Assembly (NCBI RefSeq): GCF_026898115.1
Contig: NZ_CP114036.1
Span: forward strand, 496,001 to 560,000
Length of the DNA stretch: 64,000 nt
Source of the DNA: Streptomyces sp. S465
GTDB taxonomy: Bacteria; Actinomycetota; Actinomycetes; Streptomycetales; Streptomycetaceae
Direction: 5' to 3'
Shown piece by piece: positions 47,174-56,060 of this stretch. Below the pieces are notes generated by a model. The model saw nothing but the letters and a program-made list of their open reading frames with translations. It searched no databases and was not told where the DNA came from. The position numbers and the translations under genes were made by a program. Each line of letters starts with the position of its first letter. The first letter of the stretch is position 1.

Positions 47174-49320
47174 CCACCACGACCGGAACCCCCTTGGTGA
47201 CAGGGGCCCTCGGCACCGCGCGCACCCGCATCGAGGGCCGGGACAAGGTCACCGGAGCGGCCCGCTACACGGGCGACATCCCCTTGCCCCAACTCGCCCA
47301 CGGCTGGCTGGTGCTGTCCACGGTCGCCCGCGGCCGCGTCCGCTCGGTCGAGGTCGAACCCGTCCTCGCGATGCCCGGTGTCCTCGCGGTCCTCCACCAC
47401 GAGAACGCTCCGCGCGTCAACATGGACTACACGAGCATGCTCGGGCGGCCGGACCCGATCCTCGGGGTCTTCCAGAACGACCGTGTCCCGTTCATGGGCT
47501 GGCCAGTGGCGCTGGTCGTCGCCGAACGGCCGGAGCAGGCCAGGGAAGCCGCCGAGCAGCTGGTGGTCCACTACGACCAGGAGCCGCACGACGTCACGTT
47601 CTTCGCCGGCCACCCCGATGCGTACACCCCCGCGGAGTCGCCCTTCGGGGCCGCGGTGCAGTCCAAGGGAGACGTCGAGGCCGAGCTCGCCGCGTCCGCG
47701 TTCGTCGTGGACTCGGAGTACACCACCCCGGAAGAGCACCACAACCCCATGGAGCCGCACGCGGCGACGGCCTACTGGGACGGCGGCCGGCTCGAGGTCC
47801 TGGACTCCAACCAGGGCAGTACGCTGGTGGCCACCGAGCTCGCGCAGATCTTCTCCCTCGACCCGGGTTCGGTACGGGTGCGGTCCGAACACGTCGGCGG
47901 CGGCTTCGGCTCCAAGACGGTCCGGCCCACCCAGGTGGCCGCCGCGATGGCCGCGACCGTCCTCCAGCGCCCGGTGCGGGTCGTCATGACCCGCCGTCAG
48001 ATGTTCTCGGCCATCGGCTACCGCAGCCCCACGGCGCAGCGGGTCAGGCTCGGTGCCGACGCCGACGGACGGCTGCGCGCGCTCGACCACCGGAACGAGT
48101 GCCTCACCTCCACCGTCCACGAATTCATCGAGCGGAGCGCCGCGGTGGGGCGCGTGATGTACGACGCCATCGCGCACCACACCAGCGACCGGGTCGTGCG
48201 GCTCGACGTGCCGACCCCGACGTTCATGCGCGGACCCGGCGAGGCACCCGGTTCCTTCGCGCTGGAGTGCGCGTTCGACGAACTCGCCGAGAAGTGCGGT
48301 ATCGACCCGATCGAGCTGCGGGTGCGCAATGAACCCGACCGGGGCCCGATCTCCGGCCTGCCGTTCAGCAGCCGCAATCTGATCGCCTGCTATGAGGAGG
48401 GCGCCCGCAGGTTCGGCTGGGCGGACCGGGATCCCCGGCCCGGAGTGCGCCGCGAGGGACGGTGGCTGCTCGGGACCGGGATGGCGGCGGCCAGCTTCCA
48501 CTCCGGGGTCGGCCCGTCCACGGCGGGCGTGACGGCGGAGGCGGACGGCACCTTCACGGTACGGATCAACGCGGCGGACATCGGGACCGGCGCCCGTACC
48601 GCCATCGCCCTGGTCGCCGCGGACGGGCTGAAGGTCGATCCGGAACGCGTCCGGGTGGTCATCGCGGACAGCGCCCTCGGCCCGGGGATGTTCGCCGGTG
48701 GCTCGATGGGCACCCGGTCCTGGGCGTGGGCGGTGGCGATCGCGGTGAACGAGCTGCGGGAGCGGCTGGCCCTGGGCGGCGACATCCCGCCCGAGGGGAT
48801 CACCGCCCGGTCCGACACCTCCGATGTGATCCGCTCCCTCTCACAGAAGGAACGGCACTCCTTCGGCGCCCAGTTCGCCGAGGTGGCCGTGGACGTCACG
48901 AGCGGCGAGGTCCGGGTGCGCCGGATGCTCGGGATCTTCGCGGCGGGCCGGATCGTCAACCCCCTGACCGCGCGCAACCAGCTCGTCGGCGGGATGATCT
49001 GGGGCATTTCGATGGCCCTGCACGAGGAGGCGGTCAGGGACCGGGCCTCGGGCGGCCATGTGGGCCCCGATCTCGCGGGCTACCACTTCGCCGCGAACGC
49101 CGATGTGCCGATCGTCGAGGCGGACTGGGTGGACGACCCGGACCCGGACGACCCGGTCGGTATCAAGGGCGTCGGTGAGGTCGGCATCGTGGGCGCCGCC
49201 GCGGCGATCGCCAACGCGGTGTGGCACGCCACCGGAGTCCGCCACCGCCACCTGCCGATCCGCCCGGACCGGGTCCTGTCGGCGGGGACGAACCTGCCGG
49301 AGGGCGGGCACGGGGCCTGA
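47170..49320 (+). CDS. Molybdenum hydroxylase catalytic subunit (PaoC/YagR-like aldehyde oxidoreductase)
   Basis: This is a 716-aa molybdopterin-binding subunit. It has the N-terminal RIEGRDKVTGAARYTGDI, EHVGGGFGSK in the cofactor region, PTPTFMRGPGEAPGSFALE and the catalytic Glu in KGVGEVGIVGAA near the C-terminus. With PaoA- and PaoB-like partners it would oxidise aromatic or other aldehydes to acids. The start overlaps the FAD subunit stop as ATGA. No PaoD-like chaperone follows; two terminators close the operon. Confidence 0.92.
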   Translation: MTTTTGTPLVTGALGTARTRIEGRDKVTGAARYTGDIPLPQLAHGWLVLSTVARGRVRSVEVEPVLAMPGVLAVLHHENAPRVNMDYTSMLGRPDPILGVFQNDRVPFMGWPVALVVAERPEQAREAAEQLVVHYDQEPHDVTFFAGHPDAYTPAESPFGAAVQSKGDVEAELAASAFVVDSEYTTPEEHHNPMEPHAATAYWDGGRLEVLDSNQGSTLVATELAQIFSLDPGSVRVRSEHVGGGFGSKTVRPTQVAAAMAATVLQRPVRVVMTRRQMFSAIGYRSPTAQRVRLGADADGRLRALDHRNECLTSTVHEFIERSAAVGRVMYDAIAHHTSDRVVRLDVPTPTFMRGPGEAPGSFALECAFDELAEKCGIDPIELRVRNEPDRGPISGLPFSSRNLIACYEEGARRFGWADRDPRPGVRREGRWLLGTGMAAASFHSGVGPSTAGVTAEADGTFTVRINAADIGTGARTAIALVAADGLKVDPERVRVVIADSALGPGMFAGGSMGTRSWAWAVAIAVNELRERLALGGDIPPEGITARSDTSDVIRSLSQKERHSFGAQFAEVAVDVTSGEVRVRRMLGIFAAGRIVNPLTARNQLVGGMIWGISMALHEEAVRDRASGGHVGPDLAGYHFAANADVPIVEADWVDDPDPDDPVGIKGVGEVGIVGAAAAIANAVWHATGVRHRHLPIRPDRVLSAGTNLPEGGHGA

Positions 49321-49338
49321 CCTCCCCGTCGGGTGACC

Positions 49339-49373
49339 GGCGCCGGCCAGGACCGCGGAACCTGGCCGGCGCC
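49339..49373 (+). terminator. First terminator after the molybdenum hydroxylase operon
   Basis: A perfect 13-bp stem (GGCGCCGGCCAGG with 49361-49373) and a 9-nt loop lie 18 nt past the catalytic-subunit stop. Confidence 0.88.
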
Positions 49374-49385
49374 GCCGCTCGAAGA

Positions 49386-49420
49386 CGCGGGCCGCCGTCC
49401 CGAAGGGGCGGCGGCCCGCG
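49386..49420 (+). terminator. Second, adjacent terminator
   Basis: A 12-bp perfect stem (CGCGGGCCGCCG with 49409-49420) is extended inward by TCCC/GGGG pairing to a 3-nt loop. It lies 12 bp after the first hairpin. The remaining roughly 285 bp before the ferritin-like gene hold no gene that I can support. Confidence 0.85.
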
Positions 49421-49705
49421 GTCGTGAGGTGGTCGCGTCGGGCGAGTCCGCTCGGCCGTACGGGCGGGGCGGCAGACCCGGTCACCGGCCGTCACGACCG
49501 CCGGCGCCCGCCTCACACCGCCGGACCCGCCTGGAGTCCTGTGCCGGCCTCGTCGGATACGCCGCGTGAACCGGCCGTGTGGCGGCCGGATACCGCCGAT
49601 CGGCTGGCGCTGTGCGGCGATCCAGTCATCTTCCCCTCGCGCCGGAGCCCTTCCGGACCCGGCGGGGAACACTCGCCGCGTCCGAGGAGAGCAGAGAGGG
49701 CTGTG

Positions 49706-50239
49706 ATGAGCGACGACTTCGTGCTGGACGTGAGCAGGATCCGTGACGAGGCCCGCCGGAAGATGGCGGCCGGGCCGGTGACGGACGCCTACGGCCTGGA
49801 CAAGGGCCGCGTCATCGGCATCCTCAACGACGTCATCGCGACCGAGGTGGTGTGCTGGCTGCGCTACACCCGCCACGCCATCTCGGCCAGCGGAATCGAC
49901 CGCGCCCAGGTGTCCGCGGAGTTCACCGAGCACGCGAAGGAGGAGATGCAGCACGCGCTGCGCGCCGCCGAACGCGTCTCCCAGCTCGGCGGCGATCCCG
50001 ACTTCGACCCGGCCTCGCTGACAAGCCGCGCCCACACCGACTACACCACACCGCCCGACAACGACTTGCGGGCGATGCTGGAGCACAATCTGCTCGCCGA
50101 GCGCATCGTGATCGCCAGCTATCAGGAGATCATCCGCTGGCTGGGCGAACACGACCCGACCACCCGCCGGCTGATGGAGTCGATCCTGGAGGAAGAGGAG
50201 GAGCACGCCGACGACTTGGTGGACCTGATCGGCATCTGA
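49706..50239 (+). CDS. Ferritin-like (bacterioferritin/Dps-type) diiron protein
   Basis: This is a 177-aa four-helix ferritin-like protein. The diiron ligands are visible: Glu in NDVIATEVVCWLRYTRHA, then EHAKEEMQHALRAA, a third-helix Glu in NLLAERIVIASYQE and EEEEEHADDL on the last helix. It would store iron or scavenge peroxide with Fe(II). The ATG at 49706 follows GAGAGGG. It is monocistronic. Confidence 0.9.
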   Translation: MSDDFVLDVSRIRDEARRKMAAGPVTDAYGLDKGRVIGILNDVIATEVVCWLRYTRHAISASGIDRAQVSAEFTEHAKEEMQHALRAAERVSQLGGDPDFDPASLTSRAHTDYTTPPDNDLRAMLEHNLLAERIVIASYQEIIRWLGEHDPTTRRLMESILEEEEEHADDLVDLIGI

Positions 50240-50339
50240 CCACCCGCCGGGACGCTGCCCGGACTCCGCTGTGTACGAGCTGTGCGTACCAGCTGTCGCG
50301 CAGGGATCACCACCCGGTCACCGCGGAGGCATCAGGCCC

Positions 50340-51119
50340 ATGACCACGCGCCGGCCCCGTCCGCTCTCCCTCGTCATCGTGACCGCCGCCGTGTCCTCGG
50401 CGCTGCTCATCGGCTGCGGCGCGGACAGACACGGCCGGAGCTGTTCCGGCCATGCGGGCAAGGATCTCTCCAGCCGTACCGTCGCCGGTGCCGATCTGTG
50501 GCAGAAGAAACTGCGCTGCGTCAACCTCGAGCGCTCCACCGTGACCGGACTGGTGTCCGAGGCGAACCTGCGCCGCGGCAACCTCTACGCGGGGCGGCTG
50601 GCCGGTGCGTCGCTGGAGAACGTCGACCTGCGCGGCGCCGACCTCCGCCGGGCCGACCTCACCTCCGCCACCCTCTCGCAGGTCGACCTGCGCGGCGCGG
50701 ATCTGAGCGGGGCTGCGCTCGGCAAGGCGCTCCTCACGGACGTCAGCCTCGACGGCGCCCGGCTGGCCGGCACGGATCTGCGGGCGGCGTCCCTCAGCCA
50801 CGTCGGCCTCACCGCGGCGGACCTGCGCGGCGCCGACCTGGCCGAGGCCACCGTGTCCGACTCCGATCTCCGCGGCGCGCGGCTGCGGAAGGCCGACGTC
50901 TCCACGACGAGCTGGGAAAACGTCCTGTGCCCGGACGGCTCCCGATCGAGCGCCCGGAATTCCTGCGCGGACCATCCGGACCGGGCGGCGGCCCGGACCC
51001 GGGCCCCGGCCCGGACCCGGGCGGCGGCTCGGCTCCCCGTGCCGCCGGCCGCCGTGCCGGATCAGCCCCGCGAGGACTCCTGGGCGGCCTGGTGCGCCTG
51101 CTCGAGACCTTTCATGTAG
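50340..51119 (+). CDS. Pentapeptide-repeat lipoprotein
   Basis: This is a 259-aa exported protein. The signal peptide ends in the lipobox LLIGC (Cys at about 27). About 15 or more A(D/N)LXX pentapeptide units run from about residue 70 to 190 (ADLRGADL...ADLSGAAL), predicting a right-handed beta-helix. The C-terminal tail is low-complexity Arg/Ala/Pro. Its last 58 bases overlap the end of the convergent lipoprotein gene. The function is unknown. Confidence 0.82.
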   Translation: MTTRRPRPLSLVIVTAAVSSALLIGCGADRHGRSCSGHAGKDLSSRTVAGADLWQKKLRCVNLERSTVTGLVSEANLRRGNLYAGRLAGASLENVDLRGADLRRADLTSATLSQVDLRGADLSGAALGKALLTDVSLDGARLAGTDLRAASLSHVGLTAADLRGADLAEATVSDSDLRGARLRKADVSTTSWENVLCPDGSRSSARNSCADHPDRAAARTRAPARTRAAARLPVPPAAVPDQPREDSWAAWCACSRPFM

Positions 51120-51373
51120 GCGTCCAGATAGTCGGCGTCCGACAGCCGGGCGCACGGCTCGGGGACGGGTTCGGAGCGGACCGCTCCGCCCTTGTTGGCG
51201 GCGGCCCGGTCGGCGATGGCGTTGACACAGCGCCGGGTGATCTCGGCTTTCTCGGCCGCGCCCGGGGTGCCGGACGGGGTACGTCTGTCGCGCGCCTCAC
51301 CGCCGGCGGAACAACCGGTCAGGATCAGGGTGGCGGCGACCACTGTCGCGGCTTTGACCGTGCGGGTGCGCAT
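51062..51373 (-). CDS. Small lipoprotein, unknown function
   Basis: This is a 103-aa exported protein with a positively charged N-end, hydrophobic core and lipobox LILTGC (Cys21). The mature part has two cysteines (ITRRCVNAI and EPCARLSDADYLDAYMKGLEQAHQAA), probably a disulfide. I recognise no family beyond small streptomycete lipoproteins. It overlaps the pentapeptide-repeat gene tail to tail. Confidence 0.75.
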   Translation of the reverse strand: MRTRTVKAATVVAATLILTGCSAGGEARDRRTPSGTPGAAEKAEITRRCVNAIADRAAANKGGAVRSEPVPEPCARLSDADYLDAYMKGLEQAHQAAQESSRG

Positions 51374-51571
51374 GTGTCTCCCCGGTGCGTGGAGGGTGGG
51401 GGTGCATCATGCGGTGCGCGGACGTCGGCATGGGAGTGCCGTGAAGACGTTGTGATGGAACGGTGACTGATCGTCCGCCCGGTCCATCGCGGCGGCTCTG
51501 TGGCTCACACCACAGCTCACATGGTGAGACGCAAGGCCGTATTCCGGAAACCGGACCATATCCTCGAGTAC

Positions 51572-51655
51572 ATGTCCGCACCCGCCCGTCTGCTGTGTCT
51601 CGCGCTGTTCGCGAACTCGGCGTGGTGCGTCGACGACGGTCTCTGTCGCCGCTGA
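51572..51655 (+). CDS. Putative cysteine-sensing leader peptide of the YeeE/YedE gene
   Basis: This is a 27-codon ORF beginning MSAPARLLCLALF and ending WCVDDGLCRR, with three Cys codons, the last two near the stop. It lies 119 nt upstream of a sulfur transporter gene. Streptomycete sulfur genes are often preceded by tiny ORFs ending in a Cys-Arg motif and annotated as leader peptides. This copy lacks the RRH.D motif, so the call rests on position and Cys content. The surrounding 401-bp region otherwise holds only short inverted repeats (51498-51528). Confidence 0.5.
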   Translation: MSAPARLLCLALFANSAWCVDDGLCRR

Positions 51656-51774
51656 GCCGGAACCAGCCGGTTTCCCCGCCGCGTGCCGCCGCCCACGGCG
51701 GGCGCCACCCGGCCGGCCCTCCCGCCCAGCGCCGCGCCCCGTCCCCCTTGTCGAACGCCTCCCGGAGTCCGCTC

Positions 51775-53052
51775 GTGACCACCGCCCCGCCTGCCGAGGC
51801 AGCGAAGACCACGCTGCTGTCCCCCTCACCCACCTCCGTGCCACGGCCCGAGGCACCCGCCGCGCCCCCGGTCCGCCGGGTGCCGCTCGCGGTGTCCGGG
51901 CTGCTCGCCGTGGCGCTGACCGCGTATGTGTGGTCCGCCCACGGGGCCAAGCCCGGCGTCCTGCTGCTGCTCGGCCTCGCCCTGGGCGTGGCCCTCTTCC
52001 ACTCCCGCTTCGGCTTCACCTCCGCCTGGCGGCAACTGGTCGCGGTCGGCAATGGCACCGGTATGCGCGCCCACGCCCTGCTGCTGGGCACCACGGCCAC
52101 GCTGTTCGCCCTGCTCATCGGCACGAAAACCGGGCTGTTCGGGTCGGTGCCCGCGCCCTCGGCGGGGCCGCTGGGCCTCGGGCTGCTGATCGGCTCGTTC
52201 ATTTTCGCCGTCGGCATGCAGCTCGGTGGGGCCTGCGCCTCCGGCACCCTCTTCGCGGTGGGCTCCGGGCAGACGTCGATCCTGCTCACCCTCGGCGGCT
52301 TCATCGCCGGTGCGACCCTCGCCGCCTGGCAGTTCGACCTGTGGAAGGACCTGCCCGCGCTGAAACCGGTGGTCATGGCCGACCACATCGGCTGGTTCGG
52401 CTCCTGGGCGGTGACGATCCTCGTGCTCGCCGCCATCGTGCTGGTCAGCCGTCGCGTCCAGGCCCGCCGCAACCCGCCGCCGATCGGCCCGGTACCCTCC
52501 GCGCGCGGTGCCGCCGCCCGTGTCCTGCGCGGTTCCTGGCCGCTGGCCGTCGGCGCCCTGGCGCTGGCCGTCCTGGGCGCCGGTGTACTGCTCGTCTCCG
52601 GCGGCGCGTGGGGCGTCACCAGCGCCTTCAGCCTGTGGGGCGCGGAGCTGGTGAGAGCGCTCGGCGGCCACCCGGAGAGCTGGAGCTGGTGGCAGCAGCC
52701 CGGGAACAAGCAGATGCTCGCGGGGCCGGTGCTCGCCGACAAGACCAGCCTCACCGACATCGGCATCATGATCGGCGCGGCGGTGGCCGCCGCGCTCGGC
52801 GGCACCTGGACCCTGCACCGCGGCGTGCGGTGGCGAACGGCGACCGCGGCGGTCCTCGGCGGGGTGCTGATGGGCGTCGGGGCCCGGCTGGCGGGCGGCT
52901 GCAACATCGGCGCCTATCTCGCGGGCATCGCCTCGGGCAGCCTGCACGGCTGGGTCTGGGGCGCCTGCGCCCTCCTGGGCACCTGGGCCGGGCTGAAGCT
53001 GCGGCCGCTGTTCGGACTCGGGAACCCGAAGCCGGGCGACGGCGTCTGCTGA
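51775..53052 (+). CDS. YeeE/YedE family sulfur (thiosulfate) transporter
   Basis: This is a 425-aa membrane protein with about ten hydrophobic spans in two halves, each with the family Cys motif (GGACASGTLFAVGSG and GGCNIGAYLAG). E. coli-type YeeE takes up thiosulfate for cysteine synthesis through such cysteines. The GTG at 51775 is chosen for its GGAG site and because the upstream frame is low-complexity. The N-terminal 40 residues are Pro/Ala-rich and cytoplasmic. A leader peptide upstream suggests cysteine control. Confidence 0.9.
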   Translation: MTTAPPAEAAKTTLLSPSPTSVPRPEAPAAPPVRRVPLAVSGLLAVALTAYVWSAHGAKPGVLLLLGLALGVALFHSRFGFTSAWRQLVAVGNGTGMRAHALLLGTTATLFALLIGTKTGLFGSVPAPSAGPLGLGLLIGSFIFAVGMQLGGACASGTLFAVGSGQTSILLTLGGFIAGATLAAWQFDLWKDLPALKPVVMADHIGWFGSWAVTILVLAAIVLVSRRVQARRNPPPIGPVPSARGAAARVLRGSWPLAVGALALAVLGAGVLLVSGGAWGVTSAFSLWGAELVRALGGHPESWSWWQQPGNKQMLAGPVLADKTSLTDIGIMIGAAVAAALGGTWTLHRGVRWRTATAAVLGGVLMGVGARLAGGCNIGAYLAGIASGSLHGWVWGACALLGTWAGLKLRPLFGLGNPKPGDGVC

Positions 53053-53225
53053 GAGCCGGGCGCCGACCCGGTGCCGCCGACAAGCCCCGCCTTCCTCTTG
53101 GCGGTCCTGGGCCGGGGGTGGCCCGGCCGGCAGGCGTGGTTCACCCGCACGCCATGTGCGTGATTGATTGTCAGAACGGTGTGCCGGTCCGCCGACCGGT
53201 CCGCAGCTGACGAAGGGTGCTCACG

Positions 53226-54656
53226 ATGGTCCCGTCCCCTACCGCTTCCCCGCGCCGTCTCCGCCCGGTCCGCCATGCCGCCGCGGCGCTGACGCTCGTG
53301 GCCGGTGCCGTGGCGATGTCCGCCCTCCCGGCCTGCGCGGCGGCCGGCGCGGACTACGGCACGCCGACCATCAAGCTGTCCGCCGCGTACCTGTCCGGCG
53401 CCGTCGGCGCCACCGGCGATCCGACGGTGACCGTGAAGGTCGGCCAGAGCGGCGCCGACGCGGGTGCGCTCACCGTGTCCGCGACCGCCACCACCCATGG
53501 CTCGGTCGCCGGGACCGGGGACGTCACGGTGACCGGGACCGGCGCCACCCGTGAGGTGGCCGTACGGGCCCGCGGCAAGGGCTACACCGACCTCACCCTC
53601 CAGGTGCACGGGCTCGGCGGCAGGACCGCCACCACCACCCTGCACTACGCGGCCTCCGGCGCCGTACAGAACGCCGCCGACACCCGCTACCTCACCGGCT
53701 CCAGCGACTCCTCCGCCGCCGTGGACGTCGGTGGCGGCTACCTGGTTGTCGCCGACGACGAGTCCAACGTCCTGCGCCTGTACCGCCGCGACGCCTCCGG
53801 CGCACCGGTGCGCACCTGGGACGTCGGCTCCGGCCTCGACGTCGACAAGGAGATCGACATCGAGGCCGCGGCCCGCGTCGGCGACACCATCTACTGGACC
53901 GGCTCGCTGGGCAACAACAAGGACGGCGAACCGAAGAAGGACCGCTTCACCCTCTTCACCACCACCGTCTCCGGTTCAGGCGCCGACACCGAGCTCGAGG
54001 TCGGCGGTTCGTACCAGGGCCTGCGCGACGACCTGGTGGCCTGGGACGAGGCCAACGGCGACCGGCTCGGCTTCGCCGAGGGCACGGCGGACGGCCAGGT
54101 GCCCAAGCAGATCGACGGGTTCAACGTCGAGGGCCTGGAGTTCGCGCCCGGCTCCGGCTCCACCGCGTACATCGGCTTCCGGGCGCCGCTGGTGCCACCC
54201 GCCGACGGCGGCGCGGCGCTGCTGGTTCCGGTCACCAACATCGACCGGCTCGCCCGGTCCGTCGGCAGCGAGGACACCCACGCCACCTTCGGCGACCCGA
54301 TCACCCTCGACCTCGGCGGCCTGAGCGTCCGCGACATCCGCCGCAACGACAAGGGCCAGTACCTGATCGTGGCCGGTTCCTGGGCGGCGGAGGACAACAG
54401 CGCCCCGTACGCGCTCTACTCCTGGGACGGCGTCGCCGGACACCAGCCGGTCAAGCGGCTCGACCTGCCGACCGCCGACCCGGGCGGCTGGGAGTCCGTG
54501 GTGGACGTGCCCGACCTCTCGGCGCCCGGCGCCCAGGCCCAGGTGATCACCGACAGCGGTTCGGCCGACCTGTACGGGGACGGCACCGAGGCCAAGGACC
54601 TGGAGCACGAGGAGTGGCGGAAGTCCCGGTCGGTCCGCTTCTCCCTGAACTCCTGA
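53226..54656 (+). CDS. Secreted beta-propeller-like protein (DUF3616-type)
   Basis: This is a 476-aa exported protein. A signal peptide ends near residue 40 (LPACAAAG). An Ig-like/lipid-free domain of about 100 residues with VTVKVGQSGADAGALTV follows, and then a repeat domain (GGYLVVADDESNVLRLYRR, EGLEFAPGSGSTAYIGFRAPLV, YLIVAGSWAAEDN) typical of DUF3616 six-bladed propellers. Such proteins are extracellular and of unknown enzymatic role. The ATG at 53226 follows GAAGGGTG. Confidence 0.78.
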   Translation: MVPSPTASPRRLRPVRHAAAALTLVAGAVAMSALPACAAAGADYGTPTIKLSAAYLSGAVGATGDPTVTVKVGQSGADAGALTVSATATTHGSVAGTGDVTVTGTGATREVAVRARGKGYTDLTLQVHGLGGRTATTTLHYAASGAVQNAADTRYLTGSSDSSAAVDVGGGYLVVADDESNVLRLYRRDASGAPVRTWDVGSGLDVDKEIDIEAAARVGDTIYWTGSLGNNKDGEPKKDRFTLFTTTVSGSGADTELEVGGSYQGLRDDLVAWDEANGDRLGFAEGTADGQVPKQIDGFNVEGLEFAPGSGSTAYIGFRAPLVPPADGGAALLVPVTNIDRLARSVGSEDTHATFGDPITLDLGGLSVRDIRRNDKGQYLIVAGSWAAEDNSAPYALYSWDGVAGHQPVKRLDLPTADPGGWESVVDVPDLSAPGAQAQVITDSGSADLYGDGTEAKDLEHEEWRKSRSVRFSLNS

Positions 54657-54680
54657 CGCGCCGGGGCACCTGACGGGGCG

Positions 54681-55469
54681 TCAGCAGCCGATACGGGTGG
54701 TGCCCACGGCCACGTCGTCGTACCAGAGGGTGTCATCACCCTCGCCGTAGCTCTCCCAGCCCAGCCGCAGATCGCCCGGGGCGGGCCGCCACCCGCCCCG
54801 GCTGAGCCACTGCTGGTCGACGTCCTGGGTCGGGCTGCCGTCGACCACCAGGCCGGTGACGAGCGCGCCGTTCACCCAGGTGTCCAGGTGGCCCGCGGTG
54901 CGGTCGAGGCGGAACTCCAGACATGTCCAGGTGTCCACGGGCAACGGAGCACTGAGCGCGACGCCCGCCGGGCTCTGGGCCGGGAGCGTGGCGTCGTCCG
55001 ACTCGCGGTTCCACTGGAGCGCCTTGTTCTGGCCGCCCATGCGCAGGTCCTTGCCGCTGTCGTTGGCGTCGCGCAGGGCGGCGAACGTGACGTGCTGGGC
55101 GGGCAGCGCGGTGGTGTGGCGGACCCAGAAGCGGGCGTAGAGGTCTCCGCCGGACGGCAGACCGGTGAGCGAGGTGCCGGCGAAGGCGTGGTTGCAGTAC
55201 CCCGCCTTGCCCGTGATCCGCACCGACTTGGTGCCGCCGTGGGCCGTCGTGGTGTCCACGGTCGCGGTGCCGGTGCCCGAGCAGTTGGCGACGGCCGTGG
55301 TCCAGCGGCCGGCGGGGGTGGTCCCGGTCTGGGACTCGAAGTCCTCGCAGAAGCCATCGGCGGCGCAGGCCGCCGGCCGTGCCGAGGCCCGGGGCGCGGC
55401 CGGGGCGGTCAGCGCCAGCGCCACGGCCACCGCGGCGGCGGCCAGAGCGCGGTGTGCTGTGAGGGTCAT
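54681..55469 (-). CDS. Secreted Cip1-like/polysaccharide-lyase-fold protein under a CebR box
   Basis: This is a 262-aa secreted protein. A signal peptide is at residues 1-30 (AAPRASA), then CEDFESQTGTTPAGRW, GTKSVRITG and YARFWVRHTTALP, and a C-terminal DTLWYDDVAVGTTRIGC. The pattern (jelly-roll with DFE.....P.GRW) recalls the cellulose-induced protein Cip1 and glucuronan-lyase-like proteins. A perfect 14-bp CebR operator lies 75 bp upstream of its start, which implies induction by cellobiose. The lyase activity is unproven. Confidence 0.72.
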   Translation of the reverse strand: MTLTAHRALAAAAVAVALALTAPAAPRASARPAACAADGFCEDFESQTGTTPAGRWTTAVANCSGTGTATVDTTTAHGGTKSVRITGKAGYCNHAFAGTSLTGLPSGGDLYARFWVRHTTALPAQHVTFAALRDANDSGKDLRMGGQNKALQWNRESDDATLPAQSPAGVALSAPLPVDTWTCLEFRLDRTAGHLDTWVNGALVTGLVVDGSPTQDVDQQWLSRGGWRPAPGDLRLGWESYGEGDDTLWYDDVAVGTTRIGC

Positions 55470-55543
55470 GGGGTGTCCTCCGGCTGGTCATGACGGTAGG
55501 TCAGGTGGGGACGGTCGGTCGGATTGCCGTTTGGCGCGGTTTT

Positions 55544-55557
55544 TGGGAGCGCTCCCA
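55544..55557. promoter_or_regulatory. CebR operator TGGGAGCGCTCCCA
   Basis: This is an exact match to the streptomycete CebR box, the operator of the LacI-family cellobiose/cellotriose repressor. It lies upstream of the secreted Cip1-like gene. The repressor gene itself is not in the window. Confidence 0.88.
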
Positions 55558-55675
55558 CGCTCCTTGGCGGGCACTGTAGCCCGTACATGACAAAGCCGGA
55601 AGGCTGTGATCCGGCCTGATGTACGATGCCGACGGTCAGGGTGAGTGTGATCGGTTCGAAGGGAGCCGCGTCGCG

Positions 55676-55762
55676 ATGGCACACCAGCTGGGTGTCCCAC
55701 GGTTCGCGATGCGTCGCCACATCGACTTCCAGCGGGTTTCCAGCGCGATCTGTCGGATCTGA
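55676..55762 (+). CDS. Cysteine-sensing leader peptide (RRHIDFxRVSSAxCR type)
   Basis: This is a 28-codon ORF ending in MRRHIDFQRVSSAICRI, the classic motif of streptomycete sulfur-gene leader peptides with the Cys-Arg pair two codons before the stop. ATG 55676 has GAAGGGAG upstream; an internal ATG at 55709 starts at the core motif. The Cys-Arg codons TGTCGG (55751-55756) can pair with CCGACA (55766-55771). Further inverted repeats follow (CCCCGG at 55798 with CCGGGG at 55815, inside CGCGCG pairs at 55779 and 55831). It precedes the GNAT-MFS-LLM genes. Confidence 0.85.
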   Translation: MAHQLGVPRFAMRRHIDFQRVSSAICRI

Positions 55763-55877
55763 CCCCCGACACCGCCATCGCGCGCCCCTCTCCGTCTCCC
55801 CGGCCCTTTTCTGTCCGGGGCCCGGCCGTGCGCGCGTTTCCTCACCCCTCACTCCCCCACCCTCGGGAGCCCACGGC

Positions 55878-56060
55878 ATGCCCCTCACCCTTCCGGCCTT
55901 CGTTTCGCACCCGAGGCGCTCCGCGGCCGACTGGACGCGCCGGCGGTCGCGGCCCGTGTCGCGCCCGTTCCGCGAGGCATACGAAGAGGCCGCCTCGCGT
56001 GAACGCTTCGGACTGCCCCGTCCCGTCCATCGTCACGCCGTCACCGGGAGCCCCTCATGA
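55878..56060 (+). CDS. Small 60-aa protein coupled to the GNAT gene
   Basis: This short ORF ends in ATGA overlap with the GNAT start. It contains FREAYEEAASRERFGLPRPV after an Arg/Pro-rich start. The tight coupling suggests it is translated, but no family is recognised. It may serve to couple translation after the leader peptide. Confidence 0.5.
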   Translation: MPLTLPAFVSHPRRSAADWTRRRSRPVSRPFREAYEEAASRERFGLPRPVHRHAVTGSPS

